From Cordylochernes scorpioides (Eukaryota > Arthropoda > Arachnida > Pseudoscorpiones > Chernetidae), in the NCBI GenBank assembly GCA_030710605.1, contig CP092869.1:13151295-13215294 (forward strand): a stretch of 64,000 nucleotides of DNA. Reading direction: 5' to 3'. Shown here piece after piece: positions 24,169-34,445 of the stretch. How positions within the stretch are numbered: position 1 is the first letter of the stretch; every line of letters begins with the position of its first letter. The notes below the pieces were generated by a model. The model was not told the origin of the DNA. It saw only the letters and a list, made by a program, of their open reading frames with translations, and ran no database searches. The translations under genes were made by a program, and so were the position numbers.

Positions 24169-24406
24169 GAAAATAAAGATACTTCGGCCCCAGTAAATCT
24201 TTTTATTATCTCGAAGTTTCGACAAAAATATTTTGTCCTCGTCAGGAGCAAACAAAAATTAAAACATTTGGCAAGAGAATGATTTTTAACGCCTTGACAA
24301 ATGTTTTAATTTTTGTTCGCTCCTGACGAGGACAAAAGCTTTTTGTCAAAACGTTGAGGTAATAAAAATATTTACTGGCCGAAGTATCTTTATTTTCAAG
24401 AAATGG
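24169..24406. mobile_element. Foldback with CTGACGAG hammerhead-like cores
   Basis: Minus strand: CTCCTGACGAGGACAAAA, TTTTGTCGAAACTTCGAG. Plus strand 24324-24365: CTCCTGACGAGGACAAAA with CAAAACGTTGAG. B copy 59373-59610, where the minus strand keeps GAAACGTCGAG. One extra G separates CTGACGA from the stem, so this is degenerate or non-canonical. The decayed relative at 45650-45730 gives a spurious frame. Confidence 0.7.
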
Positions 24407-24922
24407 AATATTCTTATTTCATAACTTGTTGATGTATTTGTTAAGTTTAACTATCTTTACTATTATTTACTATCTTTTGAGGATCCCCCCTTTAACGAAT
24501 GACAATTGATGAATCCTGTTCATTGTGGAAGGCATCAGTATTACCATTCTTTGTTCCTAATATTTAAACTTATTGAGAGTGGCATTCAGTAATTTGAAAA
24601 AGAGGGGCGGGACTTAATTCCACAACGGAAATTACTTCTTTCTCTACATATTGCCTCATTTTTAGAAAGGTAAAACATTACTGGGCACGCTGAGGAAAAA
24701 ACTGACTACCTAGAGACCATTAACAATATTGGAAAATTAAACAGAATTGAAGTTACTGTAAACTTCTTTACGATACTATTTAAGTTGTTTTTCAACTTTG
24801 TGCTTGTTTTTGCAAAGCCCAAACGGCAAAAATGATAATGGTATGTCATGAATATGTGTCGCAAAATTGGGTCAAACAAATGTGTCACATTAACATTCCT
24901 TACGAGATAAATAGCTATTTCA

Positions 24923-25194
24923 AATTCGAAATTATTATAAACGCATATGATTCTTTTAAAAATAAAACAATTTCTCCTGCCCTTACTGCAATGGAAAAAT
25001 TAATGGGAGAGCCTGGCTCATCAGTGGTGAATCATCCAAGCGGTTTCGCCAGTTTAATCTACCATACCGCTGTTATACTGCATTTTTGGAACTTCCTTTT
25101 ATAGTGATACTAATGCTAGACTCTTGGAATGGGTATTTTAGATAAACTATGGACATAATCTTTGAGGACAGCAGAATTACATACAATTACAATA
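24923..25194. mobile_element. Repeat E2 insertion with 14-bp target duplication (A only)
   Basis: AAATAGCTATTTCA lies at 24909-24922 and 25195-25208. Duplicate B has a single copy at 60115-60128, the empty site. The insert carries TTTCTCCTGCCCTTACTGCA and CATCCAAGCGGTTTCGCCAG. Family E2 also at 33545-33870, 38025-38480, 42820-43170, 46985-47320 and 47671-48052. Confidence 0.88.
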
Positions 25195-26431
25195 AAATAG
25201 CTATTTCATTAATAGAAATAGAAGCATGCCTAGATTCTAACTTCATATCCATATTCAGATGTATTGATCATTACAAAACCGCAGTCACCGTTCGGAATAG
25301 ATTAATAGAATCGCCGAATGTCGTGGTCCATTTGGATAAGGAAAACGAAGACTAAAACGCGGCTGATTCCACACTAGCCTGTTCAGTGATACGCTAATCT
25401 TGACGTATGCACGAAGGAACGTGTGGCCATTGGACATGTGTCGGACCTGTAGGCTGTTGTTGGGTGCTGCGCTGTCTGGAGTACAGAAGTTCCATCTATG
25501 CTTCCTTTCTTTCTGTGGTGAATCCGCATAAGACCGAAGGTTTTAATAAAGCTGTGTGTGTATTAATCATTACAAATATATGGAATAATATTTTCTAGCG
25601 ATATTTCTATGAGTGTATCACACAAATGGAAGAATATGCTCCAAGAGAATTATATGTAGAAAAGAAGTAGATATAGTAATTGTCTATTTGGACGAAGAAA
25701 GCGAAGACTAGAACACGGCTGATTCCACACTCTTCATTTCAGTGATACACTAACCTTGACGTATACGCGATTGAATCTATGGCCACTGGTCATACGTCGG
25801 ACCTGGAGGCTGTTGTTTGGTTCTGTGCTACCTGGAGTATAGGAGCTCCATCTATGATATCTTCCTGTGGTGAATCTGAATAAGCCGGTGATCTTAATAA
25901 AGCTGTATGTGTGTAAATGGTCAGTTACATAACTAGACATAGACTCAAGGTGACCTAGAGCAAGATTAAATACTATGTTGGGAAATCTAGAGCAATCCAT
26001 ATGGAATTCATCAATGACATAACACTTATCTTGGATCAACGAATTTAACAATTGTTCCTCAAAAATTCCAGTGGAAAGGAGAAATTCTGGCGTATAGTTT
26101 TGACGTTTATTTTGACGGGAAAGACGACCTTTGCTTCTATAAATCAATTTCCTCCTGACAAAAAACGCCATATATATATATATTTATTTACTCTCAAAAT
26201 AATTTGATCACAAGATGTAAATAATAAAAATTTTGCAAAAAGTAAAAAGGAGAGAGAATTATATGATATGGTACATAATATTCAATTAAAAAGGCGTTAA
26301 TATTGGATCAAAAAATTATTTATTCGCCAATATTTCAGCTTGGCTGAACGCCGACCTTTGTCAAAGTATAACAACATATTTAATTGGAGATACGTAATCT
26401 GTTAATTAAGTAAAATTAATCAACAACAACA

Positions 26432-26565
26432 AAGCCTTTATTTAGGGCCTCTCGCCCTATACAGGATTCGCCAGTTCACAAGGGATGAGGAGAACACTGT
26501 GTGGCCTTTTTCCGGGATATAATCCTGTGGAATCCAAATATCGCCACCGCTATATACCTATTCTT
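26432..26565 (-). mobile_element. 3' end of a retroelement with (GTT)n tail
   Basis: Minus strand: GAATCCTGTATAGGGCGAGA, AATAAAGGCTTTGTTGTTGT. B copy 61463-61597; plus-strand fragment 45221-45300. LINE-like tail by form only. Confidence 0.6.
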
Positions 26566-27032
26566 TGATATTTCATTAATTAGTGCGAGTAAAATTAATC
26601 ATTCCTTCAGGAAAAATAATCTTTTCATGAAAAGAGATTTTTCCCTGGAGAAATGATTAATTTTACTCAACATTGATGCAAGGAATTATTTTATAGAATA
26701 ATCGGTTAATATTAATTTGAAATAAATTTAAAATATCGGAGATATTATTTTGAATAAATGGAGAGACGCGACAAAGAGGATGCATCTATAAGCTTTGTAG
26801 GATCATCTTAAAGAAGCTGTCGTAATCAAGAAGAAGTCTGAGTAAGTCACGCTACTCCGAAATTCTCCAAGAACGTGTTTGGTTTACACCTCGCGCCTTA
26901 TCAAATATTTACTTCCAGCGTGCTGATGGTATCATAGACCTTACACCCAGCTCTCCCCGGAGTCTGGAAAACTTCCAGCTACTTTAGCTCTTATTACACG
27001 TTCTTATTACACGCTTTTTACACGAACTTATT

Positions 27033-27075
27033 ACACGCTTGTTCGGCAGTACATATACTAAAATTGGAAGATACT
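27033..27075 (+). pseudogene. U6 snRNA 5' fragment (chimeric)
   Basis: ACGCTTGTTCGGCAGTACAT and ATACTAAAATTGGAA match the first 43 bases of U6; then the sequence departs. The decayed copy in duplicate B is at 62043-62085. The short (TTACACG) repeats before it are unrelated. Confidence 0.8.
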
Positions 27076-27299
27076 CAAGTTCATTTTGAAAAAATATCGT
27101 GTTTTGTTCTTGTTTCTTATCCCATTGTGCAAAGATTACAAGAAAACCATGAGTACAGTATCTAATAGAATGGAGTGTAGGGGGGATGCAGCTTTCATTG
27201 ATCATGGTACCATGATCCAGGTACACTTTGGTGAAAGTCTAACTTCGCCTGAAATATCGCATAATAATGTATAAAAGATAAGCGTTTTAATATTTGAAT

Positions 27300-27920
27300 A
27301 TACAGTTTAATAAGTTAATTATGATAAATTTATTTTGTAGTAGAAATTGCTTAGGTTGTTCAAGGATTAATGAGTACTTATTGGTATTGCAGTCGTGGTA
27401 AAAATAAAATAAAATCAACTTTGACTCACAATTTGCTTTATTTGTGCTCATAAAGTATAGAACACATAATTTGAGAAAAGTACTACCTTACTTGAGGCTT
27501 GAAGAAGAAAATAAAAGATTACATATTTACATATCTACGGTAAGATTTGAGCCGGCCAACGTAAAACAACAACAATAGATTTATATAGGAAAAACCGCGA
27601 CATCTGGCTTGAACTTCAAGCCAAGAAGAAATAGATGAACTAATAATTAAATTAATAGATAAACACTAACAAATAAATAAATGGAATGCAAACAGATTCA
27701 AATAGCGAGCGTTTACAGATCTACCAAGATGGAAGTAAATACTTTTCGTGTTCAAGACTATAACGCCCGCCATCTCTCGGGGCTTAGATAAACTATTTTG
27801 CGCGTTGTTTTTGTCAACAGGTCATTTAAATTAAGTATTTTTGTACATTTTTAGCTTATACCAATATTAAACTATTTATATATTAATACAAATCAATAAC
27901 GCGCCATCTTATACATAACG
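27300..27920. other. No gene seen
   Basis: AT-rich spacer between duplicate A and the foldback upstream of the coiled-coil gene. It has no open frame above 60 codons and no recognised repeat. Confidence 0.5.
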
Positions 27921-27924
27921 AATG

Positions 27925-28345
27925 AAGACATTAAGACGCGAATGTTTCTTTTACAAATAAATCGAAAATCTAGTGTCCTTACTGCTGTAGGGTTAAATAA
28001 TTCCAATTGCCACACCTAGATGGCGCTGTGTTAAACTTTGTGTTTTATAAAAGTTACATTTTGTAAATGTATATATTTAATTATTCTTTTTTAAATTATT
28101 TTATATTTTATTGTAAACAATATGTTATATTTCTTTTTTGTTAGAATACCATTTAACTAAAATTGTATGCCTAAATAAGTCGAGAGACCTTTTGAAATAA
28201 AAAATCTTTTAATGGCTAACCGTGTCTGTGGTAATTAATTATCCTACACTGCGATGAAAACATCGTCCAATATTTTTTAATCCCAGTAAGGACAGTAGAA
28301 GTTTGATTTTTTTGTGAAAAGAAACATTCGCGTCTTAATGTCTTC
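27925..28345. mobile_element. Foldback upstream of the coiled-coil gene
   Basis: GAAGACATTAAGACGCGAAT and its complement at 28321-28350, with CTAGTGTCCTTACTG and CAGTAAGGACAGTAGAA inside, about 230 bp loop. A compact relative is at 52083-52237. Confidence 0.72.
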
Positions 28346-28651
28346 ATTCGTTTCAATATTCACTACTGCTACAACATATATTAAATATATATTTATGTTA
28401 TATGAACAATATTTGTTTATTAAACATTGCTTCGGGCAGAACCCGAGCGAAGATAAGTTTATTCTCTAGTTAATTAAGATAATTATTGATAAATTGGCAA
28501 CGCACCACCAGCATGCTTCACAGAAGTTTCAATCTCGCACAAGCACCCTGCATGCCTTCACAAATCAACACTTTTCTAATCTAAGTTTTGGTTTGTTCAA
28601 GGTGTTAAAAACAAGAAACATATTTCTCAATTCTGCTCCTAAAGAATCAAA

Positions 28652-30160
28652 ATGGAATCTTATGAAGAAACTAAAGAACAAATGGATTCTGTTCAAAACG
28701 AATTACCTCGCTTGCAGCATATGGCTGAATGTCTGTCACAAGATGTCAACAACGTAAGATCCAAACGTGAAGAAGTATTTGCTGCACTCCAGAAAGAGTT
28801 TTCAGATTCCCTGGTTGAACTGCAAGCCAAGAAGAAGGAATATATCGTCTCACTTTCTAACCAGGGTGTTGGAATTGAGAGATGCAACGAAGTCCTTTCA
28901 AGACTCTGGCAGCTTTCTCGAATGGAGATTGAACGGATCAAGAAAGAAAGATCTGATCATAAAGAAAGACAACATGTTCTACAAGTTAATCTTGATAAGA
29001 ATGATGGACAGAACCATGGTTCATTTCCTATTGATTCCATTAGACATACCCTCGAACAAACTCTTCAGCAAAAATTTAGCACAACTTCCAAGACATTAGA
29101 AGAAATCACCACCAAGAACAAGGAATTAGAAGAGAACATAAAGATCTTGGAAGCTGAGAAACGGACATTTCTTAGCGATCGTGAACGCTTGCGTTCCCAA
29201 CATCGATCTTTAGAAGAGGAAACTTCAGATTTGGAGAAAATACTCAGAACTCGTCGCCAGTTTGTCGTTCAACAAGAACGTTCTCTTAAATTTGAAATGG
29301 CCATAAAAATGGAAGCCGAATTTCGAGAAAACCTAGCTAAAGGCGAATTGAAGAAATTAAACGATTCCCTTTCGTCGGCCTCGGAATTGACACCATCGTC
29401 AAAGCTACAGGTAGAAGAAGAGACCAAATTAACAGAAGAGATTAAAGTCCTACAATCTGAGAATGATCTTCTTAACCGAAGAATTCGGAGATTCGAAAAG
29501 GAATGTGCCGATTTCCAGTCGAAGTTAGCAAAGGCCTCATCTGAAATTGATGCAACTCATGGTCAAATGTACAAGAGCTCCGATCTCGAAGCTAAGCTGA
29601 AGTCCTTGAAAGAAGAAGAAACGAAGAAAAACAAAAAAGTCATTGAGTTACGAGCTAAGTTAAAAGAATTAAGAGAAATAGATGTTCTTTCCCAAACGCT
29701 TTTACATGATAACAGAAAGCTTCATGAAGAACTTGAGAATCGAGAAACAAGACTCTTCAAGCTTCTTAGAGATAATCACGATCTCGAAATAAAATTAGAG
29801 AACCAAAAAGCAATTCTTGAATCCAAAGAATCTGAATTCAAGAACATCAGCACGGACCAACATGGTGAAAAAACTCTTCTCCGTGAGAAATGGCGAAAGA
29901 TCCAAATGAGATTCAATTCTACTCTAGATGAACTTAAGAATGGACTCGATGAGCCATCTTTCCAGCTCTCTAGCATCATAGCCAAGCACAAAGCCCTTCA
30001 CAGCTGCCTCAGGGCAAACATGAATTCCTTAATTGATGATTTTACCATCCAGTTTAACGAAGCGTCCTCCCAGCTCGTTGAAGAACGGAACAAAACGGCC
30101 CATCTGGAAATGTCCATCGAGGAAATGAAATCCAAGTTAAATATATCAAGCGGTTCTTAA
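28652..30160 (+). CDS. Intronless 502-aa coiled-coil protein, function unknown
   Basis: This is the only convincing protein gene in the window. The 502-codon frame opens at an ATG with A at -3 and G at +4. An in-frame TAA at 28640-28642, only 9 bases upstream, settles the start; the frame closes with TAA. The protein is rich in Glu, Lys, Leu, Arg, Ser and Gln with long runs of heptad-like spacing. Four probable coiled-coil blocks (about 5-112, 128-238, 252-300, 312-395) are separated by Gly/Ser/Pro/Asn-rich linkers near 115-127, 238-251, 300-311 and 396-406. A final helical segment follows (about 407-495). I see no signal peptide, membrane segment, zinc finger or catalytic motif. The frame is more GC-rich than its flanks. 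Long single-exon coiled-coil genes are often cytoskeletal, ciliary or meiotic, or are retrogenes, but nothing here picks among these. No flanking target duplication or poly(A) tail was found, so retrogene origin is unproven. Confidence 0.85.
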   Translation: MESYEETKEQMDSVQNELPRLQHMAECLSQDVNNVRSKREEVFAALQKEFSDSLVELQAKKKEYIVSLSNQGVGIERCNEVLSRLWQLSRMEIERIKKERSDHKERQHVLQVNLDKNDGQNHGSFPIDSIRHTLEQTLQQKFSTTSKTLEEITTKNKELEENIKILEAEKRTFLSDRERLRSQHRSLEEETSDLEKILRTRRQFVVQQERSLKFEMAIKMEAEFRENLAKGELKKLNDSLSSASELTPSSKLQVEEETKLTEEIKVLQSENDLLNRRIRRFEKECADFQSKLAKASSEIDATHGQMYKSSDLEAKLKSLKEEETKKNKKVIELRAKLKELREIDVLSQTLLHDNRKLHEELENRETRLFKLLRDNHDLEIKLENQKAILESKESEFKNISTDQHGEKTLLREKWRKIQMRFNSTLDELKNGLDEPSFQLSSIIAKHKALHSCLRANMNSLIDDFTIQFNEASSQLVEERNKTAHLEMSIEEMKSKLNISSGS

Positions 30161-30417
30161 TTCGACGCTTCCTTGTACCTTATCTGAGATCAGGGCGCGA
30201 CGACCTGCAGGAAGAAGATAGCCATGGGGGAAACTTTCGCTCTGCCTTACACTTATCTATGGTATTTCCATCATGATTTGGAACATTTTCTATATTATAT
30301 ATATACACTCATCAGTAAAACTTAAGGAAGTGGAAAGTCTATGATAACCCCTGTGAAGTCGGCATTTTTAAAAGTAATCATAGCAATTTTGTTTACACTC
30401 GGTTTTCTCGCGTCTTC

Positions 30418-30423
30418 AATAAA
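30418..30423 (+). promoter_or_regulatory. Nearest AATAAA downstream of the coiled-coil gene
   Basis: No AATAAA or ATTAAA occurs between the stop codon at 30160 and this hexamer. It lies inside the reverse-oriented 123-bp repeat. If the gene is transcribed, its first canonical polyadenylation signal is supplied by a mobile-element-derived repeat. This is inference from position only. Confidence 0.35.
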
Positions 30424-30699
30424 GGACACTGTAATATCTTTCACAGTTATTGGCTGAATCCCGATATACATGTTAAAAGGCACAACTTCCTTTTATCCAT
30501 GATTGTATATTGGTTATCTCGTGTGTCTTCAATAAAGGACACTGTAATATATTTCAGAGTTATTGTCTGAATCCCGATATACATGTTAAAAGGCACAACT
30601 TCCTTAAGTTTTGTCTATGAGTGTATATTGGTTATCTCGTGTGTCTTCAATAAATGACAATGTAATATCTTTCACAGTTATTATCTGAATCCCGATATA

Positions 30700-31640
30700 C
30701 GAGGGTTGTCCGTTAAATAAGTTCCACGGGGCACCACTGTCATGAGGATCGCTTTTAGGCGCGAGGCGACTGCACGGGCTCGTAGCTTGTTCTCCCCACT
30801 CCAATTTCCCACCAAGGCCACGTCGCTGGTAAGCTTAGTATTGACTGAGCAGCCGTTAGTGACGGAGCTTCCCCTCGTGTCTCCCGCCAGCTGCGAATTA
30901 CGGTCAGTAATTCGCTTTTTGGCCGCAAAGAAGAATTCTGCGAAGGACATTCATACTGAACTCTGTCAAGTGTATGGAGAAGGGTGTATGAATTCCGGGA
31001 TGGTGCGCAGATGGGTCAGAGAATTTAAAAATGGCCGAACAGACGTCCACGATGAACCGCGTGCTGGACGGCCTTCGGTTTCGGACGATGGCTACCGTCT
31101 TTTGGGACCGAAAGGGCCTATTGTTGTGCGACTTTTTGCGTCGGGGTACAACAATCAATTCCGTCCGGTATTGTGAGACCACTTCGACGCGCGATTCAGA
31201 ACAAGAGGAGAGGGATGTTAACCAAAGGGGTGCGTTTTCACCACGACAACTCTCGGCCGCACACTGCCCGTCAAACCACCGCCCTCATTGAAGAATTTGG
31301 ATGGGAATTGGTGTCACACCCACCTTACAGCCCGGACGTAGCTCCTAGTGACTTTCTTCTCTTCCCCGAGTTGAAGAAAAACCTGGGTGGAACCCAATTC
31401 CAGGACGATTACGAGTTGGAAGAAGCGGTTTTAGGCTTTCTATGCGGCCAGGCGGCAGAGTTCTTTGACTCTGGGTTACATAAGTGGGTGTCCCGAATGC
31501 AAAAATGCGTCGAACGAAACGGGGAATATGTATAAAATGAAGAAAAGTCTGATAATTTCGAAAATGTATAGTTCAGGGCAAATAAACCTGTTTTTCTGTA
31601 TTAAAAACCTCTGTGGAACTTATTTAACGGACAACCCTCG
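30700..31640 (+). mobile_element. Internally deleted mariner element with TA target duplication
   Basis: A 941-bp element is bounded by 28-bp perfect terminal inverted repeats beginning CGAGGGTTGTCCGTTAAATA. It is flanked by TA at 30698-30699 and 31641-31642. The flanks join to rebuild the intact 123-bp satellite unit around GATATACATGTT, so the target is known exactly. Full-length mariners are near 1.3 kb, so roughly 350 bp is missing from the centre. Confidence 0.95.
30890..31532 (+). pseudogene. Broken mariner transposase (DD34D family)
   Basis: The N-terminal part reads as the mariner helix-turn-helix and linker region (about 30898-31095), with the VRRWVREFKNGRTDVHDE-type stretch and a GRPSVSDD segment. 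The middle of the catalytic domain is deleted, including the region expected to carry the first catalytic Asp. The remainder continues in a second frame (WDRKGLLL region, about 31090-31170). It then moves to a third frame (31173-31535) carrying HDNSRPHTA with the second Asp, PPYSPDVAPSDF with the third, and a normal C-terminus with stop. One deletion plus frame changes make it non-functional. The family call rests on these signatures. Confidence 0.92.
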
Positions 31641-31688
31641 TACATGTTAAAAAACACAACTTCCTTAAGTTTTGTCCATGAGTGTATA

Positions 31689-32688
31689 TCTATATATATA
31701 ATTGCCTTATTCTGTCTGAAGCTCACGGATAGAATGCGCGCCCATTGGCTGCCGGCGAACACGTGTCCTCCTTGCCCCCCTCTAGACAACCCTGTTATCA
31801 TTACATACACCTGTCTATAGCGGCCATTCTAGACAACCCTGTTATCAGCAGTGTGTTACATCCACCTGTCCATACAGACCACCCTGTCTATAGCGGTCAC
31901 TTTAGGCAACCCTGTAATCAGCAGTGTGTTACATCCACCTGTCTATACAGACCACCCTGTCTATAGCGGTCACTTTAGGCAACCCTGTTATCAGCAGTGT
32001 GATACATACACCTGTCTATACAGACCACCCTGTCTATAGCGGCCACTCTAGACAACCCTGTTATCAGCTGTGTGATACATCCACCTGTCTATACAGACCA
32101 CCCTGTCCATAGCGACCACTCTAGACAACCCTGTTATCAGCTGTGTGATACATCCACCTGTCTATACAGACCACCCTGTATATAGCGGCCATTCTAGATA
32201 ACCCTGTTATCAGCTGTGTGATACATCCACCTGTCTATACAGACCACCCTGTCTATAGCGGTCACTTTAGGCAACCCTGTTATCATCAGTGTGTTACATT
32301 CACCTGTCTATACAGACCACCCTGTCTATAGCGAACACCCTAGACAACCCTGTTATCAGCTGTGTGATACATACACCTGTCTATACAGACCACCCTGTCC
32401 ATAGCGACCACTCTAGACAACCCTGTTATCAGCTGTGTGATACATCCACCTGTCTATACAGACCACCCTGTCTATAGCGGCCACTCTAGACAACCCTGTT
32501 ATCAGCTGTGTGTAACATCCACCTGTCTATACAGACCACCCTGTCTATAGCGGCCACTCTAGGCAACCCTAGGAAGCAAGATGTATACAAGGTGTAGACA
32601 AGATGAAGATCTAGATGAAGAATAAAACGTTTTTAAAATATATTCGCACTCGGGTAAAACCCGGGCGTTGCCCGGGCCATTCGTCTAG
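31689..32688 (+). mobile_element. Non-autonomous Helitron, 1000 bp, inserted in the 123-bp satellite
   Basis: It begins TCTATATATATAATTGCC and ends CTAG. A GC hairpin (CCCGGGC, GTT loop, GCCCGGG) ends 12 bases before the CTAG, which is the Helitron terminus architecture. Left flank GTGTATA and right flank TTGGTT rejoin to the uninterrupted satellite, showing insertion between A and T without duplication. No Rep/helicase frame is present. Most of the interior is a 73-bp tandem array. Confidence 0.92.
31780..32575 (+). repeat. 73-bp tandem array inside the Helitron
   Basis: About 11 copies of a 73-bp unit containing ACATCCACCTGTCTATACAG and CTATAGCG, varying by a few bases between copies. The short shifted reading frames here come from the repeat itself. 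Internal minisatellites are common in non-autonomous Helitrons. Confidence 0.9.
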
Positions 32689-32819
32689 TTGGTTATATTA
32701 TTGTCTTCAATAAAGGACACTGTAATATCTTTCACAGGTATTGTCTGAATTCCGATATACATGTTAAAAGGTACAACTTCCTTAAGTTTTGTCCATGTGT
32801 GTATTTTGAACCAAATTAT

Positions 32820-33320
32820 ATCCAAATAATGGTTATAGAATGTTCTATATGGTATATAGAGCCACACAGTTTATTTAAAGAAAAATTGAAAATGTATCTA
32901 CAACTATGTGTTCACAATTCTATATAAAAAGTAAAAATGTATTTAAAATAGTTCTTTAAACAATGGTAATTAATAAAATCAATATTTGATATAAGCTGCT
33001 CTTTTATCCAACAATCAACATATAAAAGTAAATGGTGATAAATAAAAAACTACATTTTTCTATTTTTCATAGTGTTCTTTCTGAAAATTTTCAAATCTCT
33101 ACAAATACTTTGTATGCATTTTCAGACCTTGCTCGTAGCTATCTTACACGGAAACTTCAATGTACATAGAAACTAAGAAATGTATTATTGGGTGGTATCG
33201 GGAATAACTTCCATGTTTACTAAACCTAACCATACCTAATCTGGTTATGACATCTGGTTAAACACTACGTTAGACAGCATTAAGTGGGGAAAATCTGGCT
33301 TCCAGGGAAATTTTTCTTTT
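32820..33320. other. No feature seen
   Basis: AT-rich spacer after the interrupted satellite array, without recognisable structure. Confidence 0.5.
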
Positions 33321-33325
33321 CAAAA

Positions 33326-33497
33326 TCTTTAATTCACAAATCTCACAACAAAACACACAACAATCTTTCAGGAATGAAAGCCTTTCTACAAGAGAAAAAA
33401 CATTAACACGATACATTGTGTTTTTTTTTTTTTCCTGTAGAAGATCTTTCGTACCTGAAAGCTTATGTGTTGTGTGTAAGATTTATAAATTAAAGAA
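33326..33497. mobile_element. Foldback with GAAAGCTT core
   Basis: Arms of the CACAACAAAACACACAAC type are inverted at 33470-33497. The right arm reads CCTGTAGAAGATC then TGAAAGCTTATG. A T14 run sits in the loop. Confidence 0.65.
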
Positions 33498-34163
33498 TTT
33501 GAAAATAAACTTATCCCTGGAAACCTGATAATTTCACCTTCATATTGTGTGTTTTAATATGATACATTAGCGCGCCATCTGTTATGAAAATTCGAAACTA
33601 TTATAGACGTGTATGATTCTTTCTAAAAATAAACAATTTATACTGCCCTTACTGTAATGGAAAAATTGAAAGGAGAGCCTGGCACATCAGTGGTGAACCC
33701 TCCCAGCGGTTTCGCTAGTTTAATCTACCATACCGCTGTTATATTGCATTTTTTCGGTTTTCCTTTTATACTAATACTGATGTTAGACTCTTGGAATGGG
33801 TATTTAAAATGAACTATGGACATAAGCTTTGAGGACAGTAGAAATACATGCAATTATAAATATATAATATGCTTCGAGCAATCGCTTTTCGCAAACCTCA
33901 AATTGAGTCTTTTATTATTAATTGTGTGATACAAGGCATTGTTTTGTTTAAAAAAAACGCTAGATTAAGGTTAGTAAACATGGGTACTAGTCCCGGGACC
34001 TCTCTATTTTGTTTTGTTTTTGATAGCTGTGTGTGAATGTTGTTTCTAGATATAAGCAACAATTGAAACAAATTCGTATATTAACAAAATATACTTACTA
34101 GGTAAATATGTTTTCAATATTTATAAATATATGCGTTTATATATATATATATATATATTTCTA

Positions 34164-34445
34164 TAAATAAAGAAGGCATCTCCTGACCACGAGCACATGT
34201 GCTTTTTTAGATGGCAGAGCGCCATCTAGTGGAGCAAAAATACAGCCTACTCCACGCTGACGAGCGCCAACAGCGCGAAACGCGTTCGTGGATGGCTTTT
34301 CTTGATTCATCAAGAAATTGGATTGGCCAAATATCACGGAGCAAGCTAAATAAACGTTTAGTTTATTTTTGCTCTACTAGATGGCGCTCTGCCATCTAAA
34401 AAAAGCACATGTGCTCGTGGTCAGGAGATGCCTTCTTTATTTTTA
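34164..34445. mobile_element. Foldback element with hammerhead, GACCACGAGCACATGTGC arm type
   Basis: Arms start AAAGAAGGCATCTCCTGACC and end with its complement at 34440, enclosing AGATGGCAGAGCGCCATCTA and the hammerhead. The left inner segment is deleted relative to 51606-52024. The short frame through it is not a gene. Confidence 0.85.
34251..34292 (+). ncRNA. Type I hammerhead ribozyme motif
   Basis: Core reads CTGACGA (34257-34263), stem II GCGC/GCGC with loop CAACA, then GAAA (34277-34280). Stem III is minimal: A-U and C-G around a GC loop. The predicted cleavage site is GUU, after 34286. Stem I is six pairs, TCCACG (34251-34256) with CGTGGA (34287-34292). Hammerheads with minimal stem III are known from Penelope-like elements and animal retrozymes. 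It sits within a foldback element (34164-34445). Confidence 0.85.

Larger units (their letters stand above)
15083..27272 (+). repeat. Large duplicated segment, copy A
   Basis: Colinear with 53156-63215, in the same order, for essentially its whole length. Checkpoints: 15300/53360, 16900/54840, 18220/55924, 19200/56900, 23412/58616, 24706/59910, 26585/61636, 27035/62043. Length differences come mainly from the satellite array and discrete insertions. Confidence 0.95.
30303..32815 (-). repeat. Reverse-strand 123-bp satellite array interrupted by mariner and Helitron
   Basis: The right terminus lies at 30303 (TACACTCATCAGTAAAACTT). About four 123-bp units in reverse orientation follow, recognisable by CAACTTCCTTAAGTTTTGTC and CTTCAATAAAGGACACTG. 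Units are broken at 30699 by the mariner and at 31688 by the Helitron, and resume at 32689-32815. Same family as the arrays at 19682-22833 and 57381-58030. Confidence 0.9.

Noticed and set aside
24091..24282. Frames at 24091, 23980, 59295, 59184 and 45620 with similar peptides
   Set aside because: All read the same foldback family on either strand; no intact conserved domain.
34211..34399. 62-codon frame, similar frame at 51647-51838
   Set aside because: It runs through a foldback arm and the hammerhead; similarity reflects the repeat.
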